The position numbers were made by a program, and so were the translations under genes. Below the pieces are notes generated by a model. The model worked only from the letters and a program-made list of their open reading frames with translations. It searched no databases and was not told the origin of the DNA. 26,326 bases of DNA from an uncultured Eubacteriales bacterium (lineage in GTDB: Bacteria; Bacillota; Clostridia; Oscillospirales; Oscillospiraceae): contig URAM01000028.1 of NCBI GenBank assembly GCA_900545815.1, positions 1 to 26,326 on the forward strand, read 5' to 3'. Of the stretch, positions 6,520-13,943 are shown one piece after another; position 1 is the first letter of the stretch; the number at the start of each line of letters is the position of its first letter.

Positions 6520-7257
6520 ATGTACAATTACAAACTCACCATTCAATATGACGGCACCCGCTACCGTGGCTGGCAAGTGCAGGGAAACACCGACCAGACC
6601 ATTCAGGGCAAGGTGGAAGGGGTGCTCAGCCGCCTGACCGGTCAGCCGGTGGAGCTGCACGGCTCCGGCCGCACCGATGCCGGCGTACACGCCCTGGGAC
6701 AGGTGGCCAATGTGAAGCTGCCCCGCCCATTCGACCCGTCGGAGCTTTTGCGGGAGCTGAACCGCTATTTGCCTGCTGACATCGGCGTCATTGCCGTGGA
6801 GCCTGCGCCGGAACGATTCCACGCCCGGCTCAACGCCCATTCCAAAACCTACCGCTACCGCATCTGGAACAGCGAAATCCCCAACGTGCTGGAGCGCAGC
6901 TACCTCTACCCCCTCCCAGAGCCGCTGGATGTGGCTGCTATGGAGCGGGCGGCGGCGGATTTGGTGGGCACCCACGATTTCCGCAGCTTCTGTGGCCTGA
7001 AACGGTTCAAAAAGTCCACTGTCCGCACCATCACGGACATCACCATCACCCAACACGGTTCCGAAGTCCGCCTGGAGTTCACCGGCAACGGGTTTTTAAT
7101 GCGCATGGTGCGCATTTTGGCAGGGACGCTGGTGGAAGTGGGGCTGGGACAGCGGGCGGCGGACGCCATGCCGGCGGCGCTGGCCGCCCAAGACCGTGCC
7201 GCCGCTGGGCCTGCGCTGCCTGCGCAAGGTCTGGCGTTGGTGCGCGTGGAATACTGA
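6520..7257 (+). CDS. truA: tRNA pseudouridine(38-40) synthase TruA
   Basis: TruA isomerises uridines 38, 39 and 40 in the anticodon arm of many tRNAs. The 245-residue product has the usual length and starts MYNYKLTIQYDGTRYRGWQ. The catalytic motif GSGRTDAGVHALGQV carries the essential Asp at residue 53. SKTYRYRI (about 108-115) and the C-terminal FTGNGFLMRMVRILAGTL are standard TruA signatures. ATG 6520 follows AGGAGG at a spacing of nine bases. It is convergent with the surface-protein gene, with a shared terminator between them, and divergent from the L,D-transpeptidase. The last 40 or so residues are Ala-rich but still close with a normal LALVRVEY end. Confidence 0.97.
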   Translation: MYNYKLTIQYDGTRYRGWQVQGNTDQTIQGKVEGVLSRLTGQPVELHGSGRTDAGVHALGQVANVKLPRPFDPSELLRELNRYLPADIGVIAVEPAPERFHARLNAHSKTYRYRIWNSEIPNVLERSYLYPLPEPLDVAAMERAAADLVGTHDFRSFCGLKRFKKSTVRTITDITITQHGSEVRLEFTGNGFLMRMVRILAGTLVEVGLGQRAADAMPAALAAQDRAAAGPALPAQGLALVRVEY

Positions 7258-7265
7258 TTTACACG

Positions 7266-7297
7266 AAAAGACGGTTCCCCGAGGGGAACCGTCTTTT
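7266..7297. terminator. Bidirectional intrinsic terminator between truA and the surface-protein gene
   Basis: AAAAGACGGTTCCCC (7266-7280) and GGGGAACCGTCTTTT (7283-7297) form a perfect 15-bp inverted repeat. The A/T ends serve as U-tracts in both directions, fitting the convergent genes. Confidence 0.92.
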
Positions 7298-7326
7298 GTT
7301 CTGTTTGGAGGAGCAATGAGCAGGAA

Positions 7327-10011
7327 TCACTCGTTGTCCTTTCTCTTTCTGCCGTACCGCACAACGCCGGTCGCGCCAACGCCAGACACGCCCAGCAGTG
7401 CCGTCCAGAGGAGGAGAGTGCTGTCGTCGCCGGTCTTGGGTGCGTTGGTCTTGGTGCGGGTCTTGGTGTTGTCCTGTTTCCCCGGCTTGGTCTTGGAACC
7501 GGTAGCCGGAATGGTGTCAGTCTCCAGGATATAGCCGCAAACGGTACACTCCTTGTGCCGTTCGCCGTCCGCCTTGGCCGTTGCCGCCTTGTCTGTGATC
7601 CAGCCGCTGGCAGTGTGTTCTTCCAGCTCCGCAACGTCCTGGCAGCGCTTGCATACATACCAATGATGCGTCTCGTCCTGGCTCCACTCGGTGTCGTAGT
7701 CGTGCCCCAGCGGATTGCCATACTGGAAGGTGTCCTCCTGTTCGGTGCCCTCAGAAGTCAGGCCGCAGGCTTTGCAGGACTTGTAATAAACTGCCGGTTC
7801 GGTGCAGGTGGCTTCGGATTTCAGATATTTTTCCTCTGCCACTTCTGCTGTGAAGTCATGGGCAGCCAGATCGCCATATGCGCCGCCGCAGACATCGCAG
7901 ATTGCCCGCTCGGTGCAGGTTGCCATACCGCCGTGGCAGTCTTTGGTTTCCGTGTGGCTTGCATCTCTGGCGCACACGCGGGTGTGGGTGCCGTCGCCGT
8001 TGGACGTCCAGGCGCCATAGTCGTGGCTCAGGATATTGCCGGAGAAGAAGGTCGCCTCGCCTGCCGTGCCCTTGGAACTCAGGCCGCAGGTAGCGCAGGA
8101 CTTGTAGTAGACCGCCTTTGCGGTACAAGTCGCGGCGGATTTCAGATACTGTTCCTCTGCCTTTTCTGCCGTGAAGTTATGCGGGGCAAAATCACCTTCA
8201 AACGTCTCGGTATCACTTCTCGCGCCACAAGCGCAGGATTTGTAGTAAACGGCCTTTTCCGTGCAGCTCGCGGCGGATTTCAGATACTGTTCCTCCGCCT
8301 TTTCTACCGTGAAGTCATGGGCTGCCAGTTGCAGCTGTTTGGCGTTGTTATACTTCACATGCGCATTTGCGGTGTCGTCGGCAAAGAAATACTCCGTATA
8401 GTCCTCACCATAGACATTGGAAAACACCACTGGATAGTTCGTGTTCGCAGTAGTGACGCCAACAGACGCGCTGGAATGCATCGCCCCACTGATGGTCAGC
8501 GCCTTGCCGGAGGGGAGGTACACATTGTTTGCCTTTCCGGAGACAGTGTTGCCAGTCACGACGGGGTTGCCGCTGAGTTTCAGCTGTCCGTTGTTACTGG
8601 GGTTGATATAAATGCCGCCGCCAGCCTTTGCGGTATTCTTCTCAATCTTGCCGCCAGAGAGGTTGAAGGTACAGTTTTTATCGACTACATGAACCGCGCC
8701 GCCCTCTTTGCTGGCCTTGTTGCCGCTGATCTCGCCGCCGGTCATGTTGATCGTCGACTGTCTATTGTCATCTGTGCGCTGGCAGATCGCGCCGCCCCAG
8801 CGGTTGGCGGTATTGTTGTTGATCTTCACGCTGTCGGAAATGTTGATGGTGCCCCAGCCCATGAGAATAGCACCGCCGTCCCCACTGGAGGAATTGCCGG
8901 TGATCTGCGCGCTGCCGGAAATGTTGATTTTGCCGGAGCCACGCATGTAGATGGCGCCGCCGCCGGCATCTTTATTGTCCATAGTAGCTTTATTGCCAGA
9001 GATCGTGCCGCCTGCCAGATTGACTGTACCACCGGTGGCAGAGGCGAACGCACCGCCGTTCAGAGCTGTGTTATTCTTGATCGTGCCGCCGTACATATTG
9101 AAGGCGCCGCCGGTGGTGTTTGACACGTTAGCATTGAATTTCCTAAAAATAGCACCGCCGTAGTTTCGGCCGTCGTTGCCGGAAATCTCACCGCCGTACA
9201 TATTGAACACACACTGCTGGTCATCCAGGGCGATGGCACCACCGCCGCCACCTTTGGTGACCTTACCGCCGGTGAGCTTGCCGCCGAACATATCAAAGGT
9301 GCTTGTGTAGAGGTAGACGCAGGCGCCGCCCCAGACGTCCTTTGTCGCACCCTTGAAGGTGCCGCCGCCCTGACAGTCGCAGAGAACGAGGTGGCCGCCA
9401 TTTTTGACCTGAATCTTACCGCTGCCGTTACTGGAGAGGGTCTTGCCGTTCAGACACAGGTAAAGTGTTTTACCATCCACCGTCAGATGGCCGCCGAGGG
9501 TAGCGTTCCCCGTCAGGTAAACGTAGGCGGTATTGTTGGTATACGTAATGTTACTTCTGCCGTTCCACGCCGTGTATGCCACGTCGGAATGGCTCGTATG
9601 ATCGCCCGCACTGATACTGCCCCCACAAAAACAGTGCGTATGCTCTGCCGCCTGAACCGCCGCCGCCTTGTTATTGGCCGCCGCCTGGACAGCGACCTGG
9701 GATTTTGCCGGAGCAGTGGGTTCCTCTGCCGGTTCAGTCACTTTCGGCTCCTCCTGGGCTTTCTCCTGAGGGTCTGCCGGCTCCTGGGTATCGTTGGGTT
9801 CGTTCTCCTGTTTGGCTTCGTACTTTGCGCAATCCTCCAGGGCAGCGTCTTCCGCACCGCAGGTGGGACACTCTAGGTTCTGCGCTTCCGCCGTACAAGC
9901 GGCTGTGCAGACGCATCCGCTTGGTTCCTCGCCCTCGGCAAAGACCGCCGAAGGCAACGTCGTCAGCAGCATTCCGCAGACCAGCAGGATGCTGAGCCAT
10001 CGTTTTTTCAT
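7327..10011 (-). CDS. Large cell-wall-anchored surface protein with right-handed beta-helix repeats
   Basis: This is an 894-residue secreted protein. Residues 1-25 form a signal peptide (MKKRWLSILLVCGMLLTTLP, cleavage near VFA-EG). Next come a Cys-containing segment (about 32-61) and an acidic Pro/Glu-rich linker (to about 105). Residues of about 150-560 carry many imperfect GGAI-N-GG-I-NN repeats, typical of parallel beta-helix adhesins. Three copies of a Cys-containing module (HDFTAEKAEEQYLKS, then ATCT-KAVYYKSC) occur from 565, 611 and 718. The C-terminus has NAPKTGD (856-862), a hydrophobic helix and a basic RKRK tail: an LPXTG-like sortase signal with Ala for Leu. ATG 10011 is chosen because AGGAGG precedes it and a signal peptide begins there; the upstream open frame is spurious. 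The start overlaps the small membrane-protein stop by four bases. An adhesin or carbohydrate-binding role is inferred. Confidence 0.85.
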   Translation of the reverse strand: MKKRWLSILLVCGMLLTTLPSAVFAEGEEPSGCVCTAACTAEAQNLECPTCGAEDAALEDCAKYEAKQENEPNDTQEPADPQEKAQEEPKVTEPAEEPTAPAKSQVAVQAAANNKAAAVQAAEHTHCFCGGSISAGDHTSHSDVAYTAWNGRSNITYTNNTAYVYLTGNATLGGHLTVDGKTLYLCLNGKTLSSNGSGKIQVKNGGHLVLCDCQGGGTFKGATKDVWGGACVYLYTSTFDMFGGKLTGGKVTKGGGGGAIALDDQQCVFNMYGGEISGNDGRNYGGAIFRKFNANVSNTTGGAFNMYGGTIKNNTALNGGAFASATGGTVNLAGGTISGNKATMDNKDAGGGAIYMRGSGKINISGSAQITGNSSSGDGGAILMGWGTINISDSVKINNNTANRWGGAICQRTDDNRQSTINMTGGEISGNKASKEGGAVHVVDKNCTFNLSGGKIEKNTAKAGGGIYINPSNNGQLKLSGNPVVTGNTVSGKANNVYLPSGKALTISGAMHSSASVGVTTANTNYPVVFSNVYGEDYTEYFFADDTANAHVKYNNAKQLQLAAHDFTVEKAEEQYLKSAASCTEKAVYYKSCACGARSDTETFEGDFAPHNFTAEKAEEQYLKSAATCTAKAVYYKSCATCGLSSKGTAGEATFFSGNILSHDYGAWTSNGDGTHTRVCARDASHTETKDCHGGMATCTERAICDVCGGAYGDLAAHDFTAEVAEEKYLKSEATCTEPAVYYKSCKACGLTSEGTEQEDTFQYGNPLGHDYDTEWSQDETHHWYVCKRCQDVAELEEHTASGWITDKAATAKADGERHKECTVCGYILETDTIPATGSKTKPGKQDNTKTRTKTNAPKTGDDSTLLLWTALLGVSGVGATGVVRYGRKRKDNE

Positions 10012-10346
10012 AGACTTTCCTCCTTTTTCTCTCGGATCGTCATTGGGTTTCCTTTTTGCATTTTGTACCGGATGCACAGCATGGTCACCACCACCCCCAA
10101 CACGAAAGCGGCGATGCCCACCAGGATGTATGCCCCCGCACCGTCCCGCAGCAGCACCGCACTGTAGCTGCCGGCGACGGTGGATACCCCTGGCGTCTGT
10201 ACGCCCTTCAACAACCAGACGATACCTGCCAGCAAACACAGGCTCGTCCCAGTCAGGCTGGAGCGAATCCGCCGTTCCCTCCGCCTTCTCTTTTCCCGCA
10301 CCCTGCGGTGTACTTCCCGCACCCGTATCTCTGTTCTCCTCGTCAT
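10008..10346 (-). CDS. Small two-helix membrane protein, paralogue of the protein at 11750-12082
   Basis: The protein has 112 residues: a very basic N-terminal tail (1-29, many Arg), a membrane helix at about 31-48, an outside loop of about 23 residues, a second helix at about 72-92 and a charged tail. Both ends should be cytoplasmic. It resembles the product at 11750-12082 in length, helix positions and sequence; the second helix reads FVLGVVVTML here and FLLGVCVTVL there. The ribosome-binding site AAAGGAGG is perfect. The stop codon overlaps the start of the surface-protein gene (ATGA), so the two are translationally coupled. I do not recognise the family. Possible roles are chaperoning or regulating the surface protein, or acting as an anti-sigma-like partner. 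An operon terminator lies upstream and no convincing promoter is visible between that terminator and the gene. Confidence 0.75.
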   Translation of the reverse strand: MTRRTEIRVREVHRRVREKRRRRERRIRSSLTGTSLCLLAGIVWLLKGVQTPGVSTVAGSYSAVLLRDGAGAYILVGIAAFVLGVVVTMLCIRYKMQKGNPMTIREKKEESL

Positions 10347-10464
10347 GGCGATCCTCCTTTCCTAGTTTGATCGGTCGGTGCGCTGTCAAGGGTCTGTTCT
10401 CCCCTCTCTACTACCTAAAAGACTCTTTTCGCCAAATCCTTTCACCCAACTGAGAAAAAAGTTG

Positions 10465-10499
10465 AAAAAAAAGACCGACCTGTTGAAGGACGGTCTTTT
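10465..10499 (-). terminator. Intrinsic terminator after the PrsW gene
   Basis: On the minus strand AAAAGACCG (10499-10491) pairs with CGGTCTTTT (10477-10469), with an inner CC/GG pair, followed by eight T. It begins 11 bases after the stop and separates the sigma/PrsW operon from the surface-protein operon. Confidence 0.85.
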
Positions 10500-10510
10500 G
10501 CAGCATACTA

Positions 10511-11149
10511 TTACAGTGGGATCTTCCGTTGCAGCAGCAGCCGTTTGGTCAAAAACAGGACGGCGATGAGCAGGGACGGGAACAGATAACCCGCTGTCCG
10601 CCATGCACCTTGGGCGGTGACCAGCAGGTTATAGATGGCGTGGAAGCCGACACAGGCACCTAGGACGCCCACCGTGCCGGTCAGCGCCAGCCAGCGGCGG
10701 CGGAACAGATAGGAGATCGCAAAACCGGTAAAAATGCCGCACAGGATATGCAGCGCACCGGCGGAGATGCCACGGATGAGCAGGAAGGTGAAGTTCGCCG
10801 CCCCGTTCTCCACCAAGCAACAGACGTTCTCAAAGGTGGCGAACCCGACTGCGATGGAGATGGCCACACCGGGCAGCTCCTTGGCCTCCGGCTCGAAGAT
10901 GAGGAAGAAGAACAGCAGCGGCAGCAGCTTCATCACTTCCTCGCAGACCGGTGTGATCTCGATGGCGGTCACGGTGGCGCTGGTGCCATAGTAAACCATA
11001 AAAAAGCTGCTCACATAGGCGGACAGCAGGCAGATGCCCATACCCAGGGTCATAAAGAGCGTGAACCGGCGTCCCCGTCCCTCGGTGAAAAACAGGGAGA
11101 GGATAAGGGGGATGGCCAGGCACAAGAACACATTTTCGATGTAGGTCAT
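10511..11149 (-). CDS. PrsW-family intramembrane metalloprotease
   Basis: The 212-residue polytopic membrane protein has about six or seven helices. It carries the PrsW (CPBP-like) motifs in order: EEVMK (70-74, the EExxK motif), FATFEN (103-108), a His in HILCG (134) and GFHAIYN (168-174, His170). These Glu and His residues are the expected metal ligands within the membrane. In Bacillus subtilis PrsW makes the first cut in the anti-sigma factor RsiW and so releases SigW. Here the gene is last in an operon begun by an ECF-like sigma factor, which makes a similar regulated-proteolysis role likely. ATG 11149 overlaps the preceding stop by four bases; the longer upstream frame only shadows the neighbour. 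No RsiW-like gene is present in the operon. Confidence 0.85.
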   Translation of the reverse strand: MTYIENVFLCLAIPLILSLFFTEGRGRRFTLFMTLGMGICLLSAYVSSFFMVYYGTSATVTAIEITPVCEEVMKLLPLLFFFLIFEPEAKELPGVAISIAVGFATFENVCCLVENGAANFTFLLIRGISAGALHILCGIFTGFAISYLFRRRWLALTGTVGVLGACVGFHAIYNLLVTAQGAWRTAGYLFPSLLIAVLFLTKRLLLQRKIPL

Positions 11150-11760
11150 CCCATCGTCACCTCCTTCCAGCGCAGGGGGAGCAGCGCCACCAAGGATGTG
11201 GTGAGCGTCAAGTCCACGGCGAAATAGAGGTTGAAGTGGGTGAACTGGGTCATGGCGCCAGAAATGGGGTACAGCGCCACCTGCAAGGTGAGGGCGGTCA
11301 GCATACAGGCGTCCAACCACCGGCCATCTGCCTTCTCCCGCAAGTGGCATCCGCTCAGGTAGGCGTTCCCGCCCACGGTCAGGGCGAAGGGGACGCAGAC
11401 CAGCCAGGAGGGGCCAAAGATGCGGATGACTAGGACGCTGACCCCCAAAACCAGGGCGTAAAGAGCCGCTGGCCACTGGAAGCCCATGGGCAACTCCTCC
11501 GTCCGCACGATCTGGAGGGAGAGAAAGAACAGGTAGGCCGCCAGCCAGGAGATCTCCGAGACGTAGAAAACCTGGGGGACAGTGCCCATGATGGTCAGGT
11601 AGAGCACATAAAAGAGGGTGCCCATGGCGAAGCAGGCGTAGCCGAAGGCCAGGATGAGACAGCCCCGCTCCTTCCGCCGGAGGGACAGGATGGCGGCCGC
11701 CACGGCAGCGCCGAACAGCACCACCACCTGAAAGAGGTTGTCCACCAACTCAAAGCTCAT
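11146..11760 (-). CDS. Polytopic membrane protein of unknown function in the sigma/PrsW operon
   Basis: The product has 204 residues and is mostly hydrophobic, with about six to seven predicted helices and short loops; a basic LRRKERG loop lies at about 29-35 and RWKEV near the end. I do not recognise a family or a catalytic motif. ATG 11760 has AAAGGAGG six bases before it; the codon at 11766 directly abuts that site and is not usable. The gene overlaps the small membrane-protein gene by 11 bases and the PrsW gene by four, so all are translated together. The context suggests a sensor or a scaffold for the membrane signalling unit, but this is inference. Confidence 0.7.
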   Translation of the reverse strand: MSFELVDNLFQVVVLFGAAVAAAILSLRRKERGCLILAFGYACFAMGTLFYVLYLTIMGTVPQVFYVSEISWLAAYLFFLSLQIVRTEELPMGFQWPAALYALVLGVSVLVIRIFGPSWLVCVPFALTVGGNAYLSGCHLREKADGRWLDACMLTALTLQVALYPISGAMTQFTHFNLYFAVDLTLTTSLVALLPLRWKEVTMG

Positions 11761-12082
11761 GGTCATCCTCCTTTGGTTTGGTGCGCCTGCGCATCCGGTA
11801 CAGCAGCACCGTCACGCACACCCCCAGCAAGAAGCACAACAGCCCCATGACGATGTAGCCCAGCGCCCCGTGGCTGCCTATCAGGCTGGCGGTACCGGCA
11901 GGGCTGTGGGAGACGGGACTGGACAGCCATTCCGGCATCCAGACGCCCAAGCCCACCACCAGCAGCAGGCACGCCGCCACGCAGACGCAGTCCCACACCC
12001 GCTGCTTCCGTCTCTGTTGTCCTCGTTTCAGCTCCGCCGTCCGCTTTCGGATCAGGCGAGTCCGTTCTTCAGTCGTCCGCAT
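11750..12082 (-). CDS. Small two-helix membrane protein, candidate anti-sigma factor
   Basis: A 110-residue protein with a basic N-terminal cytoplasmic tail (MRTTEERTRLIRKRTAELKR, about 1-29), a first helix at about 31-49, an outside loop of about 23 residues, a second helix at about 73-95 and a charged C-terminal tail. It follows the sigma factor gene with a 14-base overlap, the usual place for an anti-sigma factor, and the operon also carries a PrsW protease, whose known substrate class is membrane anti-sigma factors. No zinc-finger anti-sigma domain is present. It is paralogous to the product at 10008-10346. ATG 12082 is preferred to TTG 12088, with GGGAG upstream. The anti-sigma role is inferred from position only. 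Confidence 0.7.
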   Translation of the reverse strand: MRTTEERTRLIRKRTAELKRGQQRRKQRVWDCVCVAACLLLVVGLGVWMPEWLSSPVSHSPAGTASLIGSHGALGYIVMGLLCFLLGVCVTVLLYRMRRRTKPKEDDHEL

Positions 12083-12623
12083 GGTCAAATCGCTCCCGTT
12101 CCAAAATCCCTTTTAAATTCTTTTTGCCCCGATGCACCAGGTTGGTCACCTGCTGCACGTTCTTCCCCATGACCGCCGCTGCGCTCTGATAGCTCATGTC
12201 CTCCCAATAGACCAGGTACAACGCCTCTCGGTACTCCGCTTTCAGCTGTTCCAGAGCGGCGTACAGCTGCCGCTCCCGCTCGCTGCGGAGCAATTCCGTG
12301 TCCGCCAGCCCATCGCTCTGTGGCTCAAAAGGCAGCTCCTCCAGGCGCAGAAAGGGGATGCGGTGCTTCCGTTTGTGGCGCAGCGCCAGGTTGCGGGCAG
12401 TCTTGTAGAGGTACGCCTTGAAGCTGCCTGTCCTGTGGATGGGACGAGCTTTGGCGAAGATCTGGACGAAGGCTTCGATCATCAGATCCTCCGCCTCGTG
12501 GAGGTCTTTCAAATAGCCGTGGAGGTAGTACACCAACGGGTCGCCGTAACGCTCCACCAGCAGGTCGGCGGCCTGCTCCTGGCCGTCCAGATACTGCCGG
12601 TAGGCCATTTCATCTGAGATCAC
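12069..12623 (-). CDS. ECF-like RNA polymerase sigma factor
   Basis: The 184-residue protein has sigma-70 region 2 at about residues 20-90 (DLHEAEDLMIEAFVQIFAK, then SFKAYLYKTARNLALRHKRK) and region 4 at about 115-172 (YREALYLVYWEDMSYQSAAA, then VMGKNVQQVTNLVHRGKKNL). It lacks regions 1 and 3, as ECF factors do. The start is GTG 12623, with AAGGAGG seven bases before it. It is the first gene of a four-gene overlapping operon ending with PrsW. Its promoter is a normal sigma-A type, so auto-activation is not obvious. It is only distantly similar to the sigma factor at 3906-4463. The targets are unknown; the adjacent surface-protein operon is a natural candidate. Confidence 0.88.
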   Translation of the reverse strand: MISDEMAYRQYLDGQEQAADLLVERYGDPLVYYLHGYLKDLHEAEDLMIEAFVQIFAKARPIHRTGSFKAYLYKTARNLALRHKRKHRIPFLRLEELPFEPQSDGLADTELLRSERERQLYAALEQLKAEYREALYLVYWEDMSYQSAAAVMGKNVQQVTNLVHRGKKNLKGILERERFDHADD

Positions 12624-12664
12624 TTGACCGCCTCCTTCCTCACCAGCGCATACATATTACGTCT

Positions 12665-12692
12665 ATTATACCGAACTGTCGCCGTTTTTCAA
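12665..12692 (-). promoter_or_regulatory. Sigma-A promoter of the sigma/PrsW operon
   Basis: On the minus strand TTGAAA (12692-12687), 16 bases, then TATAAT (12670-12665) preceded by CGG. The start would be near 12658, about 35 bases ahead of the GTG start codon. No ECF-type -35/-10 pair is visible. Confidence 0.75.
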
Positions 12693-12705
12693 GGATTCCG
12701 GACAC

Positions 12706-12739
12706 AAAACGGGGCACTGCCTGGTGGCAGCGCCCCGTT
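12706..12739 (-). terminator. Intrinsic terminator of the spoIIIA operon
   Basis: On the minus strand AACGGGGCGCTGCC and GGCAGTGCCCCGTT form a 14-bp stem with an ACCA loop (one G-T pair), followed by TTGTG. It begins about 40 bases after the spoIIIAH stop and just before the promoter of the sigma/PrsW operon. Confidence 0.88.
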
Positions 12740-12780
12740 CTTTTCTTGCTTATCCCATTTCTGGTGAAACCTGTCTCCCA

Positions 12781-13419
12781 TCACTGCTGGCTGGACGAGA
12801 TGACCTTCACATCCCCAGCGCTGAACTTGGTCTCTCCCACCACGATGTCCGTGATCTTGGCCACGTCAGACGCCTTCAAGGCATTGTTCTTGGCCTTGAC
12901 CACCACGCTGACGCTGTTGTCGCCGATAAAGGCCACGCAATCAGTGTAGCCCTTGGCTGTGACCAGGCTCTCGATTTTGGACTCCTGCAAGGTGGCGGAG
13001 GCCATGGCAGTGATGCTCTTGGAGGCAGCGTCTACGGCGTCCTTGCTGGCCTTGGGGTCGTTCACTGTCTTTTGCAGGATGGACAGAGAGTTGTCCCGTG
13101 CCTCCTCCCGATTGACGCGGGCGGTGGCAAAGTAGTCATCCGAAGTGGTCTTGGCGTCCTTGTTCTTCTGGGCCGTCTTGTCCTCCGTCTTTGGGCTGGC
13201 AGCTGCGCTGCTGGAGGCACTACCCTCCTCTAAGCCCAGGGCGCCGTCCGAGTTCACCAGCGCCGCTTCGCCCAAATTCCGCTCCGACGTCACGTTGGCG
13301 GCGGCAGAGCCCATGCCGCTGACCGACTGCCCCTGGTCGTAGGACCAGTTCAGATACACCGCCACACAGACAAAGAGCACGATCGCGGCCACCACCGCAT
13401 TGCGTTTCCACAGCTTCAT
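12781..13419 (-). CDS. spoIIIAH: Stage III sporulation protein AH
   Basis: SpoIIIAH is the mother-cell membrane protein that binds forespore SpoIIQ across the intermembrane space, forming the feeding channel that supports SigG activity. The 212-residue product has a short cytoplasmic N-terminus and one helix (about 8-24), then a Ser/Ala/Lys-rich linker (about 25-95). Its C-terminal ring-building domain (about 96-212; DDYFATARVNREEARDNS and SKSITAMASATLQESKIESL) resembles YscJ/FliF. ATG 13419 overlaps the spoIIIAG stop by four bases. It is the last gene of the operon and a terminator follows. Confidence 0.95.
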   Translation of the reverse strand: MKLWKRNAVVAAIVLFVCVAVYLNWSYDQGQSVSGMGSAAANVTSERNLGEAALVNSDGALGLEEGSASSSAAASPKTEDKTAQKNKDAKTTSDDYFATARVNREEARDNSLSILQKTVNDPKASKDAVDAASKSITAMASATLQESKIESLVTAKGYTDCVAFIGDNSVSVVVKAKNNALKASDVAKITDIVVGETKFSAGDVKVISSSQQ

Positions 13420-13943
13420 GATTCATTTCCTCCTGATCGTTCGCAAATTGAAATTTGATCCGAGCCAAGCCCGGTCAACGCCTTCACCGCCTGGAGCAGG
13501 TCCAGCTTCACCTGGGGGTCGCCCCCACCGTTGCTGACCACCAACGCCCCCAAAAAGGCCGGATACTGCTGGGCTACCTCCACCACATCCTCCTGGTTGG
13601 AGCCTCGTTTCACCACGACCACCTGGGTCTCTACCGAGCCGTCCTTGCTGGTCTGGTTCTCCGCCAGCTCCACCGAACCGGTGGTGGCCAGGGTGAGCAC
13701 CACCTGGGTTCTCCCTGCCCCCTCCACCTGGGACAGGGTGTTGGCCAGTTTCTCCTCCAGGCTCTCCAGGTCGTATGCATACTGCTGCCGCTGCTCCGTT
13801 GCCGCTGGGGTGTTATTGTCGTCCCCCGTCCCGCCGGCCGGCCAGAGCAGGAGCGCCAGTCCCACCAGCAGGAGCAGTGCCGTCCAGCGGTTCTTCTGGA
13901 AAAATTGGAGCACTGCCTTGCTATTCCATGTGAATCCTCTCAT
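13416..13943 (-). CDS. spoIIIAG: Stage III sporulation protein AG
   Basis: SpoIIIAG forms a large ring in the outer forespore membrane as part of the SpoIIIA-SpoIIQ channel. The 175-residue protein has a helix at about 20-36, a disordered linker, and a ring-building domain (LANTLSQVEGAGRTQVVLTL, then VVVVKRG) typical of the family. ATG 13943 is preferred because AAAGGA precedes it and it overlaps the spoIIIAF stop (ATGA); the longer upstream frame is a shadow of spoIIIAF. The C-terminal segment GALVVSNGGGDPQVKLDLLQAV is conserved in AG proteins. Confidence 0.93.
   Translation of the reverse strand: MRGFTWNSKAVLQFFQKNRWTALLLLVGLALLLWPAGGTGDDNNTPAATEQRQQYAYDLESLEEKLANTLSQVEGAGRTQVVLTLATTGSVELAENQTSKDGSVETQVVVVKRGSNQEDVVEVAQQYPAFLGALVVSNGGGDPQVKLDLLQAVKALTGLGSDQISICERSGGNES

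Noticed and set aside
7700..8330. Repeated sequence within the surface-protein gene considered as a CRISPR or tandem-repeat array
   Set aside because: The repeats are in frame, of uneven spacing and diverged; they encode three copies of a protein module.
7555..9123. 522-codon open frame on the plus strand opposite the surface protein
   Set aside because: The repeats of the minus-strand protein create a repetitive antisense frame; there is no signal for translation.
10384..10389. TTGACA on the minus strand upstream of the gene at 10008-10346
   Set aside because: No acceptable -10 box lies 16-18 bases downstream; the only candidates overlap the ribosome-binding site.
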